The position numbers were made by a program, and so were the translations under genes. The notes under the pieces were generated by a model. It had not been told where the DNA came from. It ran no database searches and saw only the letters and a program-made list of their open reading frames with translations. A stretch of 64,000 nucleotides of DNA, taken from contig NZ_JOEY01000008.1 in NCBI RefSeq assembly GCF_000718165.1, positions 62,001 through 126,000 of the forward strand, in the 5' to 3' direction. This stretch comes from Streptomyces fulvoviolaceus. GTDB lineage: Bacteria > Actinomycetota > Actinomycetes > Streptomycetales > Streptomycetaceae. How positions within the stretch are numbered: the stretch's first letter is position 1; every line of letters begins with the position of its first letter. Below, in pieces: positions 32,614 to 40,949 of this stretch.

Positions 32614-33417
32614 TCAGTCGCCGGTCACCGCCAACTGGCCGCTGATGAGCTCGGCAGCGTCGCGCACGGCTCCGACCACTTCCTCGAGCCGGCGGTCGGG
32701 GACCCGGTGTTCCAGCGCGGCCACGCTCAACGCGGCAACCACAGCACCGGAGGATCCGCGCACGGGAGCGGCGATACCGAGGATGTCCGCGTCGAGTTCA
32801 CCCCGGCTGACGGTGTACCCGTCACGGCGGATCTCCGTAAGGCGCGCCATCAGCACATCGACATCCGTCATGGTGCGTGCGGTGAACCGCTGCAGTCGTT
32901 GCCCCTCGAGTAGCGCACGGCACTCCTCCTCGGGCAGCCACGCGAGCAACGCCAGGGCGGAGGCTCCGGCGTTGGCCGGCAGCACACTGCCGCGCTCGTA
33001 GGAGATCCGCACCGGATGCTCCGCCTCGCAGCGCTCCACACAGATGGCGGCTCCTCCGGCGCGACGTGTGAGCAGCACCGTCTCGCCGACCTCGGTACAC
33101 AGACCCCTCATCACGGGCAGGGCGATCTCCGAGAGGCCGTATCCTCGCCGGGCCAGGCGCGCCAGTTCCAGAACGCGCAGCCCCAGGCGGAAACCGCCCC
33201 CCGGATCCTCCTCCAGGAAACCGCTGCCGACGAGACTCTGCAGGTAGCGGTAGGCGGTAGAGCGTGCCGTCCCCAGGGCCGTGGCGACCTCCTGACCCGA
33301 AACGGACAGCTTGCCCTCCGAGAACATCCCCAGGATGTCCAGCGCCCGGTCCGCGGTCGAGTTGCGCTCCCGGTACTGACTCGCCGGAGCAGCGTCTTCT
33401 GACTTACGTCCTGTCAT
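32614..33417 (-). CDS. IclR family transcriptional regulator 1
   Basis: A 267-residue regulator: N-terminal HTH (RALDILGMFSEGKLSVSGQEV, STAYRYLQSLVGSGFLEE) and an IclR effector domain (ERCEAEHPVRISYERGSVLP, RGELDADILGIAAPVRGSSG). IclR proteins commonly control aromatic catabolism. A 17-bp inverted repeat (GTCCTG-N5-CAGGAC, 33408-33424) contains its ATG at 33417, exactly as in the paralogue at 39493-40296. This suggests autoregulation by blocking initiation. It lies upstream of the ferredoxin operon, 175 nt away in the same direction, so it may also regulate the P450 system. Confidence 0.9.
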   Translation of the reverse strand: MTGRKSEDAAPASQYRERNSTADRALDILGMFSEGKLSVSGQEVATALGTARSTAYRYLQSLVGSGFLEEDPGGGFRLGLRVLELARLARRGYGLSEIALPVMRGLCTEVGETVLLTRRAGGAAICVERCEAEHPVRISYERGSVLPANAGASALALLAWLPEEECRALLEGQRLQRFTARTMTDVDVLMARLTEIRRDGYTVSRGELDADILGIAAPVRGSSGAVVAALSVAALEHRVPDRRLEEVVGAVRDAAELISGQLAVTGD

Positions 33418-33424
33418 GCAGGAC
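33408..33424. promoter_or_regulatory. IclR operator-like inverted repeat over the start codon (IclR 1)
   Basis: GTCCTG-TCATG-CAGGAC: 6-bp perfect arms around a 5-nt spacer that holds the start codon. It has the same arm core (TCCTG/CAGGA), spacer length and start-codon placement as 40287-40303. Confidence 0.65.
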
Positions 33425-33489
33425 ATCCTAAGCCGATGGCGGATCCCACCCAACCTCGACCCGCAAAAGTGGAACAATTAGCTTTTTGC

Positions 33490-33509
33490 AGTCGTTCACT
33501 TAAACGACT
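33490..33509. promoter_or_regulatory. TetR operator-like inverted repeat
   Basis: AGTCGTT-N6-AACGACT, two perfect 7-bp arms, about 30 nt upstream of the TetR start at 33540. Likely an autoregulatory site. Confidence 0.6.
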
Positions 33510-33539
33510 CAATCTTTGTACTTGGAGTTGGTGGATCCC

Positions 33540-34148
33540 GTGACTCAGACGATGACGGGCCGGCGCGAGCGGAAGAAGGCTCAGACCCGGCAGGCGCTGG
33601 CCAGTGCGGCACTGCGGTTGTTCACGGAGCGAGGCTTCGACAATGTGGGCGTCAAGGAGGTCGCGGACGCTGCGGATGTCTCTCTGACCACGCTCTTCAA
33701 CTACTTCCCCAGCAAGGAGGCGCTGGTCTTCGAGGAGGACAAGGATCTCGAGAGCGCCCTGGTGGACGCCGTGCGGAGCCGCCCCCAAGAACAGTCCGTG
33801 CTGCAAGCGCTCCACGACCACCTCATACGCACTCGCACGCACCTTCGCGCCAACGACCCCCTGTTCACCCTGATCGAGGCCACTCCGGCACTACGTGACT
33901 ACGCGCACCGCATGTGGTTGCGCCACGAGAGGGCCCTGAGCGATGCCATCTCCGAGGCCACCGGCCTTCCCGCCGATTCCGTCGCCGTCACCGGCCTCGC
34001 CCGCTTCACCCTGGACACCCCCGCCGTCGCGCGCAGGTGCGCCGACCCCGTCGCAGCCATCGGGGAGCTGTTCGACCTGCTGAGCCACGGCTGGTCGATC
34101 GCCGGCCTGGCCGACCCGGATGACAATCCGAAGCCCGCAGCGGGCTGA
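33540..34148 (+). CDS. TetR family regulator 1
   Basis: A 202-residue TetR repressor with HTH at about residues 10-55 (RRERKKAQTRQALASAALRL, KEVADAADVSLTTLFNYFPS). The C-terminal ligand domain is all-helical. GTG at 33540 was chosen because the protein then starts like its paralogue (TQTMTGRRERKKAQTR versus MTEHQIGRRERKKAQTR at 37663); ATG 33552 is an alternative. It stands directly upstream of the DHA2 efflux pump and a TetX-like monooxygenase, a typical drug-sensing arrangement. An inverted repeat at 33490-33509 probably autoregulates it. Confidence 0.87.
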   Translation: MTQTMTGRRERKKAQTRQALASAALRLFTERGFDNVGVKEVADAADVSLTTLFNYFPSKEALVFEEDKDLESALVDAVRSRPQEQSVLQALHDHLIRTRTHLRANDPLFTLIEATPALRDYAHRMWLRHERALSDAISEATGLPADSVAVTGLARFTLDTPAVARRCADPVAAIGELFDLLSHGWSIAGLADPDDNPKPAAG

Positions 34149-34248
34149 TCACTTCATTGCATCCACAGACATCGAGCCAACGGACCTCGCCCACGAGCGA
34201 AGTGCCACGCCACTGAGACCGGCATCCCACCGCTTAGTGCAATCGTTC

Positions 34249-34273
34249 CGAAAGTGTGATGGCTATACTTTCG
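34249..34273. promoter_or_regulatory. Inverted repeat in the efflux-gene promoter
   Basis: CGAAAGT-N11-ACTTTCG, two perfect 7-bp arms, 50 nt upstream of the MFS start. The spacer end CTATACTT may serve as a -10 box. Candidate operator for the neighbouring TetR protein(s). Confidence 0.5.
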
Positions 34274-34323
34274 CAAGCGATGCACCTTCGTCGGTGCTTC
34301 TCACGCACACGGAGGTGACAGTG

Positions 34324-35799
34324 ATGACCGCGGTTGATGTGCCCGGCAGCAAGCAGCAACGCTCAATACGCCTCGTCCTCGCAGGCGTCCTGCTGGCCAT
34401 GCTGCTGGCCATGCTCGACAACGCGATCGTCGGCACGGCGATGCCGACGATCGTCCGCGACCTCGGGGGCCTGGACCAGATGTCCTGGGTCGTGACGGCC
34501 TACACCCTGATGTCGGCCATCTCGACGCCGGTGTGGGGCAAGCTCGGTGATCTCTACAGCCGCAAGGGCGTATTCCTGGCCTCGATCGCAGTGTTCATCG
34601 CGGGGTCGCTGCTCGCCGGAGCGGCGTGGTCGATGCCGACGCTGATCGGCTTCCGGGCTCTGCAGGGACTCGGCGCGGGCGGGATCACCGTCGGAGCCTT
34701 CGCGCTCATCGGCGCCATGCTGCCGCCGCGCGAGCGGGGGCGCTACCAGGGCATGATCGCCACGACGATGGCCGTCGGCACGATCGGCGGCCCTCTCCTC
34801 GGAGGCGTCATCGCCGATCACCTGAGCTGGCGATGGGCCTTCTACATCAACATCCCCCTCGGGCTGCTGTCCCTGGCCTGGTGCTGGTGGGCGCTCGCCC
34901 TGCCGGCGACCACGCGCCAGAAGGTCCGGATCGACTACGCCGGAATCCTGACCATGGCGATGACGATCGCCTCCATGGTTCTGCTGGCCACCTGGGCCGG
35001 GAGTACCTATGCGTGGGTCTCCCCGCAGATCATCGGTCTCGCCGCCGTGGCCGCCGTGTCGCTCGCCGCCTTCATCGCCATCGAGCGCCGGACGGTGGAA
35101 CCCGTACTGCCGCTCACGCTTTTCCGCAGCCGCAACCTCACTCTCGCGACGGCCTCGGCCCTCGTCACCGGAGTGGTGATGTTCGGCGCAGTGCTCTACC
35201 TGCCGCTGTTCCAGCAGACCGTCCAAGGCCAGTCGGCGTCCTCGTCGGGTCTGCTCCTGCTACCGATGATGTTGCCGCTGCTCATCGTCGCGCAGATCGT
35301 GGGCAAGGTGATGTCCGATACGGGCAAGTACAAGATCTTCTTCATCCTCGGCGCCATCTGCCTCACCCTCGGCGCGGCACTGCTCTCGACCGTCGACGCG
35401 GGAACCGGACGCCTTCCGGTCGGGATCTACATGGGCCTGCTCGGCATGGGCCTCGGCTTCTCGATGCAACTGTCGACGACCGTCGCCCAGAACAGCGTGG
35501 AGCTGAAGGACATGGGCGCCGCGTCCTCCGCCACCACTCTCTTCCGCACCCTGGGTGGCTCACTCGGTGTGGCCGTGTTCGGCTCCATCTTCACCCAGGC
35601 GACGCAGGGACACTCCCCGGCCGACCGGGACTCGTACCTGAGCGCCTTCGCACAAGGGATCGGACAGGTGTTCCTTGCGACCACGGTGATCTGCGCCGTC
35701 GGCTTCGCCATCTCGTGGTTCATCAAGGAAGTGCCCCTTGGCGGCCGCGCCCCGTCCGAGGACACCCACGCCAAGACCACGGCGCCGGCAGCCAACTGA
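34324..35799 (+). CDS. DHA2-family MFS multidrug efflux transporter
   Basis: A 491-residue proton-driven exporter with about 14 membrane helices. DHA2/MFS signatures are present: AMLDNAIVGTAMPTIVRDLG in helix 1, WGKLGDLYSRKGVF in the loop after helix 2, and GGPLLGGVIADHLSWRWAFYI in helices 5-6 (motif C). ATG at 34324 was chosen; GGAGGTGA lies 5 nt upstream and a GTG one codon earlier is possible. Followed by a TetX-like monooxygenase, so the pair probably gives export plus inactivation of one compound class. Confidence 0.92.
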   Translation: MTAVDVPGSKQQRSIRLVLAGVLLAMLLAMLDNAIVGTAMPTIVRDLGGLDQMSWVVTAYTLMSAISTPVWGKLGDLYSRKGVFLASIAVFIAGSLLAGAAWSMPTLIGFRALQGLGAGGITVGAFALIGAMLPPRERGRYQGMIATTMAVGTIGGPLLGGVIADHLSWRWAFYINIPLGLLSLAWCWWALALPATTRQKVRIDYAGILTMAMTIASMVLLATWAGSTYAWVSPQIIGLAAVAAVSLAAFIAIERRTVEPVLPLTLFRSRNLTLATASALVTGVVMFGAVLYLPLFQQTVQGQSASSSGLLLLPMMLPLLIVAQIVGKVMSDTGKYKIFFILGAICLTLGAALLSTVDAGTGRLPVGIYMGLLGMGLGFSMQLSTTVAQNSVELKDMGAASSATTLFRTLGGSLGVAVFGSIFTQATQGHSPADRDSYLSAFAQGIGQVFLATTVICAVGFAISWFIKEVPLGGRAPSEDTHAKTTAPAAN

Positions 35800-35839
35800 T
35801 CCGTCCGCTCCCCTCGCACGACAGGAAACAAGGAACGTC

Positions 35840-37006
35840 ATGGCGAACACGACCACGCCCCACATCACCATCGTCGGCGCCGGCCTCGGCGGCCTGACGC
35901 TCGCCCGGATCCTCCAGGTCAACGGGATCGGCGTCACCCTCTACGAGGCCGACGCCGCCCGCAACGCGCGCCCCAGCCAGGGAGGCACACTCGACCTGCA
36001 CCCCGAGTCCGGGCAGTGGGCCATGCACCAGGCCCGCCTCGAGAGGGAGTTCCTCGCCATCGCCCGGCCCGAAGGCCAGTCCTTTCGCCTGCTCACCAAG
36101 GACGGTGACGTGCTGCGCGACGAGGTCGCGGGCGAGGAGGAAATGGACCGCCCCGAGGTCGACCGCAGCGCGCTGCGCGATGTGCTGATGGACTCCGTCG
36201 ACCCCGACTCCATCGTCTGGGGCAAGCACCTCAAGCAGGTTCGGCCGCTGGAGGACGGCCGCCACGAGCTCCACTTCAGCGACGGCTCGACAGCCCAGTG
36301 CGACACTCTCGTCGGCGCCGACGGCGCCTGGTCCCACGTGCGGCCGCTGCTGACCGACGCCACCCCCTCGTACACGGGCGTGAGTTTCATCGAACTGGGC
36401 ATCCCCGACACGGACCACGCCCACCCGGAGATCTCCGCGTTCGTGGGCTACGGCACCTTGTACGTTTTTGCGGACGACAAGGGCATCATGCCCCAGCGCA
36501 ACGGCGACGGCCGTATCCGCATCTACGTCGCCTTCCGCTGCGACGAGGACTGGCTCACCACCGCCAGCGGCATCCCGTTCGACCAGCCCGCCCAAGCTCG
36601 CGAAGCCATCCGCGGATACTTCGCCGACTGGGCACCCCAGCTGCAGGAGCTCATCCTGCGCAGCGACGACGTGATCCTGCCCCGGCCGATCTACATGCTC
36701 CCCATCGGCCTCACCTGGCAGCCCACCCCCGGCGTCACGCTGCTGGGCGACGCCGCCCACCTGATGTCCCCGTTCGCCGGCGAAGGCGCCAACCTCGCCA
36801 TGCGCGACGCGGCCGAGCTGGCCCTGGCCATCGTCGCGGCCGACGGCGACTTCACCACCGCCACGGCCGCATACGAGAAGGCCCTGTTCCCCCGCTCCAC
36901 CGAGTTGGCCCAGGAGTCCGCCGACAACCTCGATCTGTCGGTCTCACCCGACGGATCGCGCCAGTTCGACGCCCTGATGCGCCGCTACGAAGCGGCGGGC
37001 CAGTAA
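35840..37006 (+). CDS. TetX-like FAD-dependent monooxygenase
   Basis: A 388-residue class A flavoprotein with ITIVGAGLGGLTLARILQ (FAD Rossmann), LVGADGAWSHVR (DG motif) and LLGDAAHLMSPFAGEGANLAM (GD motif). These closely resemble the tetracycline-inactivating TetX group, which also has a GGxLDLH-like segment (QGGTLDLHPESGQ here). It may hydroxylate a polyketide or other aromatic drug. AAGGAA lies upstream of the ATG. The operon ends at a strong bidirectional hairpin at 37024-37060. Resistance to tetracyclines is a guess from family resemblance. Confidence 0.85.
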   Translation: MANTTTPHITIVGAGLGGLTLARILQVNGIGVTLYEADAARNARPSQGGTLDLHPESGQWAMHQARLEREFLAIARPEGQSFRLLTKDGDVLRDEVAGEEEMDRPEVDRSALRDVLMDSVDPDSIVWGKHLKQVRPLEDGRHELHFSDGSTAQCDTLVGADGAWSHVRPLLTDATPSYTGVSFIELGIPDTDHAHPEISAFVGYGTLYVFADDKGIMPQRNGDGRIRIYVAFRCDEDWLTTASGIPFDQPAQAREAIRGYFADWAPQLQELILRSDDVILPRPIYMLPIGLTWQPTPGVTLLGDAAHLMSPFAGEGANLAMRDAAELALAIVAADGDFTTATAAYEKALFPRSTELAQESADNLDLSVSPDGSRQFDALMRRYEAAGQ

Positions 37007-37023
37007 CCCCCCGCTCCACCCCG

Positions 37024-37060
37024 CTGTTGCAGGGCCAGATCCGGTCGGGCCCTGCAACAG
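37024..37060. terminator. Bidirectional hairpin terminator
   Basis: A 13-bp perfect stem (CTGTTGCAGGGCC at 37024-37036 with its complement at 37048-37060) and an 11-nt loop, between the converging monooxygenase and TetR 2 genes. Confidence 0.88.
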
Positions 37061-37075
37061 GGCTGAGCCGCCGCG

Positions 37076-37663
37076 CTACTTGCCGAGGTCTCCCCAACCC
37101 CGTCGCAGCAGATCGAAGACCGTGTTGATCTGCGCCTCGACCGAAGAGCCGTCGCCTCGGACCAGGAACAACGCCTCGATCGCATAGTGCGCCAAGGCCC
37201 GACTGGCGATGTCATCGGCCGATGCGCCCGTCTCCTCGGCGATCGCCGCAGCCAGCGAGGCCTCGTGACGCCGCCACATGCGGCGCGCGTAATCGCTCAG
37301 TGCCGGAGTCGACTCGACGAGGGCGAGGAAGGGCGCGAAGTCAGGGTGGGCCGTGCGTTCCACGCCTTGCGCGATGAGGTAGTCACGCAGGGCATCGAGG
37401 ATCGACTGTCCGGCGTCCCGCTCACGCACCGCGGCGACGAGGGCCGCCTCCCGGTCGGCGTCCTCGTCGAAGATGAGGGCTTCTTTGCCCGCTGGGAAGT
37501 GCTTGAAGACGGTGCTCACCGCCACATCCGCGGCCTCGGCCACGTCCTTCAGGCTCACCTGGTCGTAGCCCCGCTCGATGAACAGACGCACGGCACTGTC
37601 CGACAGCGCCTTCCGGGTCTGTGCCTTCTTGCGCTCGCGTCGTCCGATCTGGTGCTCCGTCAT
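37076..37663 (-). CDS. TetR family regulator 2
   Basis: A 195-residue TetR protein paralogous to 33540-34148. The HTH is nearly the same (GRRERKKAQTRKALSDSAVR, DVAEAADVAVSTVFKHFP) and the domain architecture conserved (STPALSDYARRMWRRHEASL). Divergent from the Na+/H+ antiporter gene, 72 nt away. With a second regulator on the other side of the efflux/monooxygenase pair, cross-regulation is possible. Start ATG at 37663 in good context. Confidence 0.88.
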   Translation of the reverse strand: MTEHQIGRRERKKAQTRKALSDSAVRLFIERGYDQVSLKDVAEAADVAVSTVFKHFPAGKEALIFDEDADREAALVAAVRERDAGQSILDALRDYLIAQGVERTAHPDFAPFLALVESTPALSDYARRMWRRHEASLAAAIAEETGASADDIASRALAHYAIEALFLVRGDGSSVEAQINTVFDLLRRGWGDLGK

Positions 37664-37735
37664 GACGGAAGATTAGCCAAAAGAGCGAACGAGCCGCAAA
37701 ATGCAACCGTTACACATACGGGATGCGGAGGATAG

Positions 37736-39451
37736 GTGGAACCCACCGTCGTAGCTGTCGTCGGCGTCATCAGCATGGTTGCTGTCGCCATGTTCTCCAA
37801 GCGTCTGGGCCTGGCCGAACCTCTCAGCCTCGTCGTCGTGGGCGCGGCGTTGAGCTTCGTTCCCGGAGTTCCCCACGTGTCGGTCGAACCGGAGTGGATC
37901 CTGGCCGGCGTGCTGCCGCCGCTGCTGTACTCCGCGGCGGTGAACATGCCGGCCAACGACTTCCGGCGGAACCTCAGAGCGATCAGCACCCTGGCTGTGT
38001 GGTTGGTCGTGGCCACGACGCTGGGGGCGGGTGTCTTCTTCCACGCGCTCGTCCCCGACATCGGCTGGCCCGTCGCCTTCGCGCTCGGCGCCGTCATCAG
38101 CCCGACCGACGCGGTGGCCGCCACCTCCGTGGGCAAGCGCCTGGGCCTGCCGCACCGGTTGCTGGCCACGCTGGAAGGCGAAGGGCACGTCAACGACGCG
38201 TCCTCGCTGGTGCTGCTGCGCTCCGCGGTGGCCGCCATGGCCGGGACCGTGTCGTTGTGGAGCGTCGCCGGAAGCTTCGTCTACTCCGTGGTGGTCGCCG
38301 TGGCCATCGGCCTGGTGATCGGTCATGTGAACGTCCGCATCAAGGCCCGCCTGAACGACGCGGTGCTCAGTACCGCGGTGTCCTTCGCCGTACCGTTCAT
38401 CGCGTACGTGCCCGCCGAGGAATTGCACGCCTCCGGCTTGCTGGCCACCGTGGTCACGGGCGTGGTGACCGGCTACCAGAGTCCCGCGCGGCTGCGCGTA
38501 CAGGACCGGATCACGGAAACGGTGAACTGGCGGACGGTCGCCTTCCTGCTGGAGAGCGGACTGTTCCTGCTGATGGGCCTGAGCCTGAAGGCACTGATCG
38601 ACGAAGCCAGTGACTCAGGCCCCAGCGTGGGCAGCGTGGTCCTGCTCGGGCTGGCCGCCTCCGCGCTCGTCATCGCCGTGCGCATCATCTTCGTGGCTCC
38701 GCTCGTCCTGGGACTTCGAAGCCAGGAGCGCCGAGCGGCCACCAAGCAGCCACGCCTGGACGAGCTCCGCGCCCGGCTCGACGAGCAGGCCCCGCCGGAT
38801 CACCTGACACCGGCCCGTCAGGAACGGCTGCGGGAGCGGGTCCTGCGCGTGGCGGCAGACCTCGACTTCCACCTCAACGAGAGCCTGGGCTGGCGCGGCG
38901 GCGTCGTGCTCGGCTGGGCTGGCATGCGCGGCGCGATCACCGTCGCCGCCGCGCAGACCCTGCCCGAAGACACCCCGCACCGCCCCCAACTCGTCCTGAT
39001 CGCCTACGTCGTCGCAGTGACCACGTTGCTGTGCCAGGGCCTGTCCCTGCCGACGGTCATCCGGGTGGCGAAGGTTCCCGGTGAAGACCAGGATCGGCTG
39101 CGCGAGGAAGAGCAGAAACTGTTCGCACAACTCGCCGCCGCCGGAGCCGCCGCGCTGGCCGGCCCCGGCCTCGCCGACCCCGACGGCAAGCCGTTCGACC
39201 CGGACACCGTCGAGCGAGCCCTCAGTGCCAACAGCGATGTCCTGGCCGTCGATCACCTCAACGCGGCGGATGACGGGGCAGACCCGCTGCATCGGCAGTA
39301 CCAACAGCTGTGCCTGCTTGCGCTGGACGCACAGCGAACCCAGCTGGGTACCGCCCGCTCGCGCGGAACCTACAGTTCGCCGGTTCTCGCCACAGCGCAA
39401 CGGGCGCTGGACAAGGAGGAGGCCAGACTGCAGCGGATGACGGACAGGTAG
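37736..39451 (+). CDS. Na+/H+ antiporter, CPA1/NhaP type
   Basis: A 571-residue cation/proton exchanger: about 12 membrane helices and a cytoplasmic C-terminal tail from about residue 440. The CPA1 core motifs are FALGAVISPTDAVAATSV and LEGEGHVNDASSLVLL (the conserved ND of the ion site), plus VVLGWAGMRGAITVAAA. It expels Na+ in exchange for H+ and helps pH homeostasis. GTG at 37736 was chosen, with GGAGGA 4 nt upstream. Divergent from TetR 2, which may control it. Confidence 0.92.
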   Translation: MEPTVVAVVGVISMVAVAMFSKRLGLAEPLSLVVVGAALSFVPGVPHVSVEPEWILAGVLPPLLYSAAVNMPANDFRRNLRAISTLAVWLVVATTLGAGVFFHALVPDIGWPVAFALGAVISPTDAVAATSVGKRLGLPHRLLATLEGEGHVNDASSLVLLRSAVAAMAGTVSLWSVAGSFVYSVVVAVAIGLVIGHVNVRIKARLNDAVLSTAVSFAVPFIAYVPAEELHASGLLATVVTGVVTGYQSPARLRVQDRITETVNWRTVAFLLESGLFLLMGLSLKALIDEASDSGPSVGSVVLLGLAASALVIAVRIIFVAPLVLGLRSQERRAATKQPRLDELRARLDEQAPPDHLTPARQERLRERVLRVAADLDFHLNESLGWRGGVVLGWAGMRGAITVAAAQTLPEDTPHRPQLVLIAYVVAVTTLLCQGLSLPTVIRVAKVPGEDQDRLREEEQKLFAQLAAAGAAALAGPGLADPDGKPFDPDTVERALSANSDVLAVDHLNAADDGADPLHRQYQQLCLLALDAQRTQLGTARSRGTYSSPVLATAQRALDKEEARLQRMTDR

Positions 39452-39492
39452 CGTCGTCCTCGACGAGCCCTCCAGCTCGGCAGGTCCTCGGC

Positions 39493-40296
39493 TCAGCCGA
39501 TCCCCATCCGCACTGCCTGGGTGGAGAGGTCCTCTGCAGCGCCGCGCACGGCCTCGACGCACAGCGGGATGTCGCGGTCCGGAACGCGATGCGAGAAGGC
39601 TGCGATGCTCAGGGCGGCGACGACAGCACCGCCCTCGCCTCTCACCGGAGCGCCCACACCGAGAACGTCGGGGTCCAGTTCACCGCGGCCCACCGCATAG
39701 CCCTGTTCCCGTATCTCGGCAAGGTGAGCGCGCAGTTCCTCGGGATCGGCATGAGTGGCGTCGGTGTAGCGGGGCAGCGGCCCGGCCAGCAGTTCGTCGA
39801 GTTCCTTCGCGGGAGCCCAGGCGAGCAGCGCCAAGGCGGCGGCCCCGGCATTGATGGACAGCACCTGCCCACGCTCGTACGAGAGACGCAGAGCTGTGCC
39901 CGCTTCCTCGCGTTCGAGGCACACGACGGCGGAGCCGGCCCTGCGGGTGAGCAGGACCGGCATGCCGGTGCGCTCGACCAGCCGACGCATGACGGGCCGC
40001 GCCAGGTCCGACAGCCCGACGCCCTTGCGTGCGAGTCGGGCGAGATCGATGACGCGCGGCCCCAGCCGGAAGCCGGAACCCCCGCTCTCTTCAAGGAAGC
40101 CGTTCGCGGTGAGGCTCTGCAGGTACCGGTAGGCGGTGGACCGGGCAACCCCGAGGCGGGAGGCAACTTCGGCGGCGGGCAGTACGAGCCGGTCGTCGTC
40201 GAACATCAGCAGGACGTCCAGCGCCCGATCGGCAGTTGAGTTACGACCCGAACGCTCTCGACCAGTTCCCGTATTCCAAGAAGAACTTCCTGACAT
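39493..40296 (-). CDS. IclR family transcriptional regulator 2
   Basis: A 267-residue paralogue of IclR 1 and of the same length. The HTH is RALDVLLMFDDDRLVLPAAE then STAYRYLQSLTANGFLEE, and the effector domain runs LEREEAGTALRLSYERGQVL, GRGELDPDVLGVGAPVRGEG. Its ATG at 40296 lies inside a TTCCTG-N5-CAGGAA inverted repeat, the same geometry as IclR 1. It is next to a VOC dioxygenase and an FAH hydrolase, so it probably controls a meta-cleavage step. A related inverted repeat is present between those two genes. Confidence 0.9.
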   Translation of the reverse strand: MSGSSSWNTGTGRERSGRNSTADRALDVLLMFDDDRLVLPAAEVASRLGVARSTAYRYLQSLTANGFLEESGGSGFRLGPRVIDLARLARKGVGLSDLARPVMRRLVERTGMPVLLTRRAGSAVVCLEREEAGTALRLSYERGQVLSINAGAAALALLAWAPAKELDELLAGPLPRYTDATHADPEELRAHLAEIREQGYAVGRGELDPDVLGVGAPVRGEGGAVVAALSIAAFSHRVPDRDIPLCVEAVRGAAEDLSTQAVRMGIG

Positions 40297-40303
40297 GCAG
40301 GAA
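40287..40303. promoter_or_regulatory. IclR operator-like inverted repeat over the start codon (IclR 2)
   Basis: TTCCTG-ACATG-CAGGAA: 6-bp perfect arms, 5-nt spacer holding the IclR 2 start codon. Matches 33408-33424 in core, spacer and position. Confidence 0.65.
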
Positions 40304-40338
40304 ACTTAGCAGGGGCCGGAAGATGTCGACAGAGGGAA

Positions 40339-40833
40339 CTACTTGACCGGCTGGTAGGCGCTGCCACCGTCGCTGAGCAGCCGTTCAGCCTCCGCGTAGA
40401 TCTCCTCCGGGGAGAGGCTGAAGTCGATGGTCTTACGGAAGGGCTGCCGCACGTCCCGCTCGATACGCAGGTAGACCTCGTTGCGATTGCCTTCGGGGTC
40501 GAAGAAGTAGATGCCGAAGGCGTTGCCGTGGGTCACCTCCTGCTGAACCTTCACGCCTTCCTCCTCAAACCGCCGATGGAAGGCGCGCAGGTCCTCGATG
40601 GACTCCACGCGCCAGGAGATCTGGTGCTGCTGCTTGTCGCCGATGGGAGACGTGCGCCCGGACTGGAGCACGAACTCGTGGTGCTCCTCGTCCGGCCGCG
40701 CACTGAAGAACACGATCTCCAGGCCCTCGTCCTCGTCAGTGACGGCCAGCCCCATGACGCGCTCGTAGAAGTCCCGCATCTTCGGCAGGTCGTACACCCA
40801 CAGCCCGGTGTGCCCGAGTCCGGTGATAGCCAT
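40339..40833 (-). CDS. Single-domain VOC (catechol 2,3-dioxygenase-like) protein
   Basis: A 164-residue VOC protein with a complete metal triad: His in LGHTGLWVYDLP, His in QHQISWRVES, Glu in NRNEVYLRIE. Small single-module extradiol dioxygenases of this type exist, as do VOC epimerases and hydrolases, so activity is probable but not certain. It lies between the divergent FAH gene and IclR 2. An IclR-like operator (40869-40888) sits in the divergent promoter, so FAH3 and VOC3 probably respond to the same inducer. Confidence 0.82.
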   Translation of the reverse strand: MAITGLGHTGLWVYDLPKMRDFYERVMGLAVTDEDEGLEIVFFSARPDEEHHEFVLQSGRTSPIGDKQQHQISWRVESIEDLRAFHRRFEEEGVKVQQEVTHGNAFGIYFFDPEGNRNEVYLRIERDVRQPFRKTIDFSLSPEEIYAEAERLLSDGGSAYQPVK

Positions 40834-40868
40834 GCTGCCACCCCTTAGGATTTCCTAGTGTCTCACTT

Positions 40869-40888
40869 TGCAGGACATGTATCCTGCA
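40869..40888. promoter_or_regulatory. IclR-type inverted repeat between VOC and FAH genes
   Basis: TGCAGGA-N6-TCCTGCA, two perfect 7-bp arms. The right arm runs on as TCCTGCATGTCA, matching the reverse complement of the IclR 2 site. It lies in the divergent control region of 40339-40833 and 40950-41792. Confidence 0.6.
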
Positions 40889-40949
40889 TGTCACAACTAG
40901 CGTACGATCGAGTCTGGCATCGGTCAATAAAGGAAGAGGTGCACCTCAC

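Noticed and set aside
37024..37060. Strong inverted repeat considered as an attachment site or transposon end
   Set aside because: Position between converging genes and stem-loop shape fit a bidirectional terminator better.
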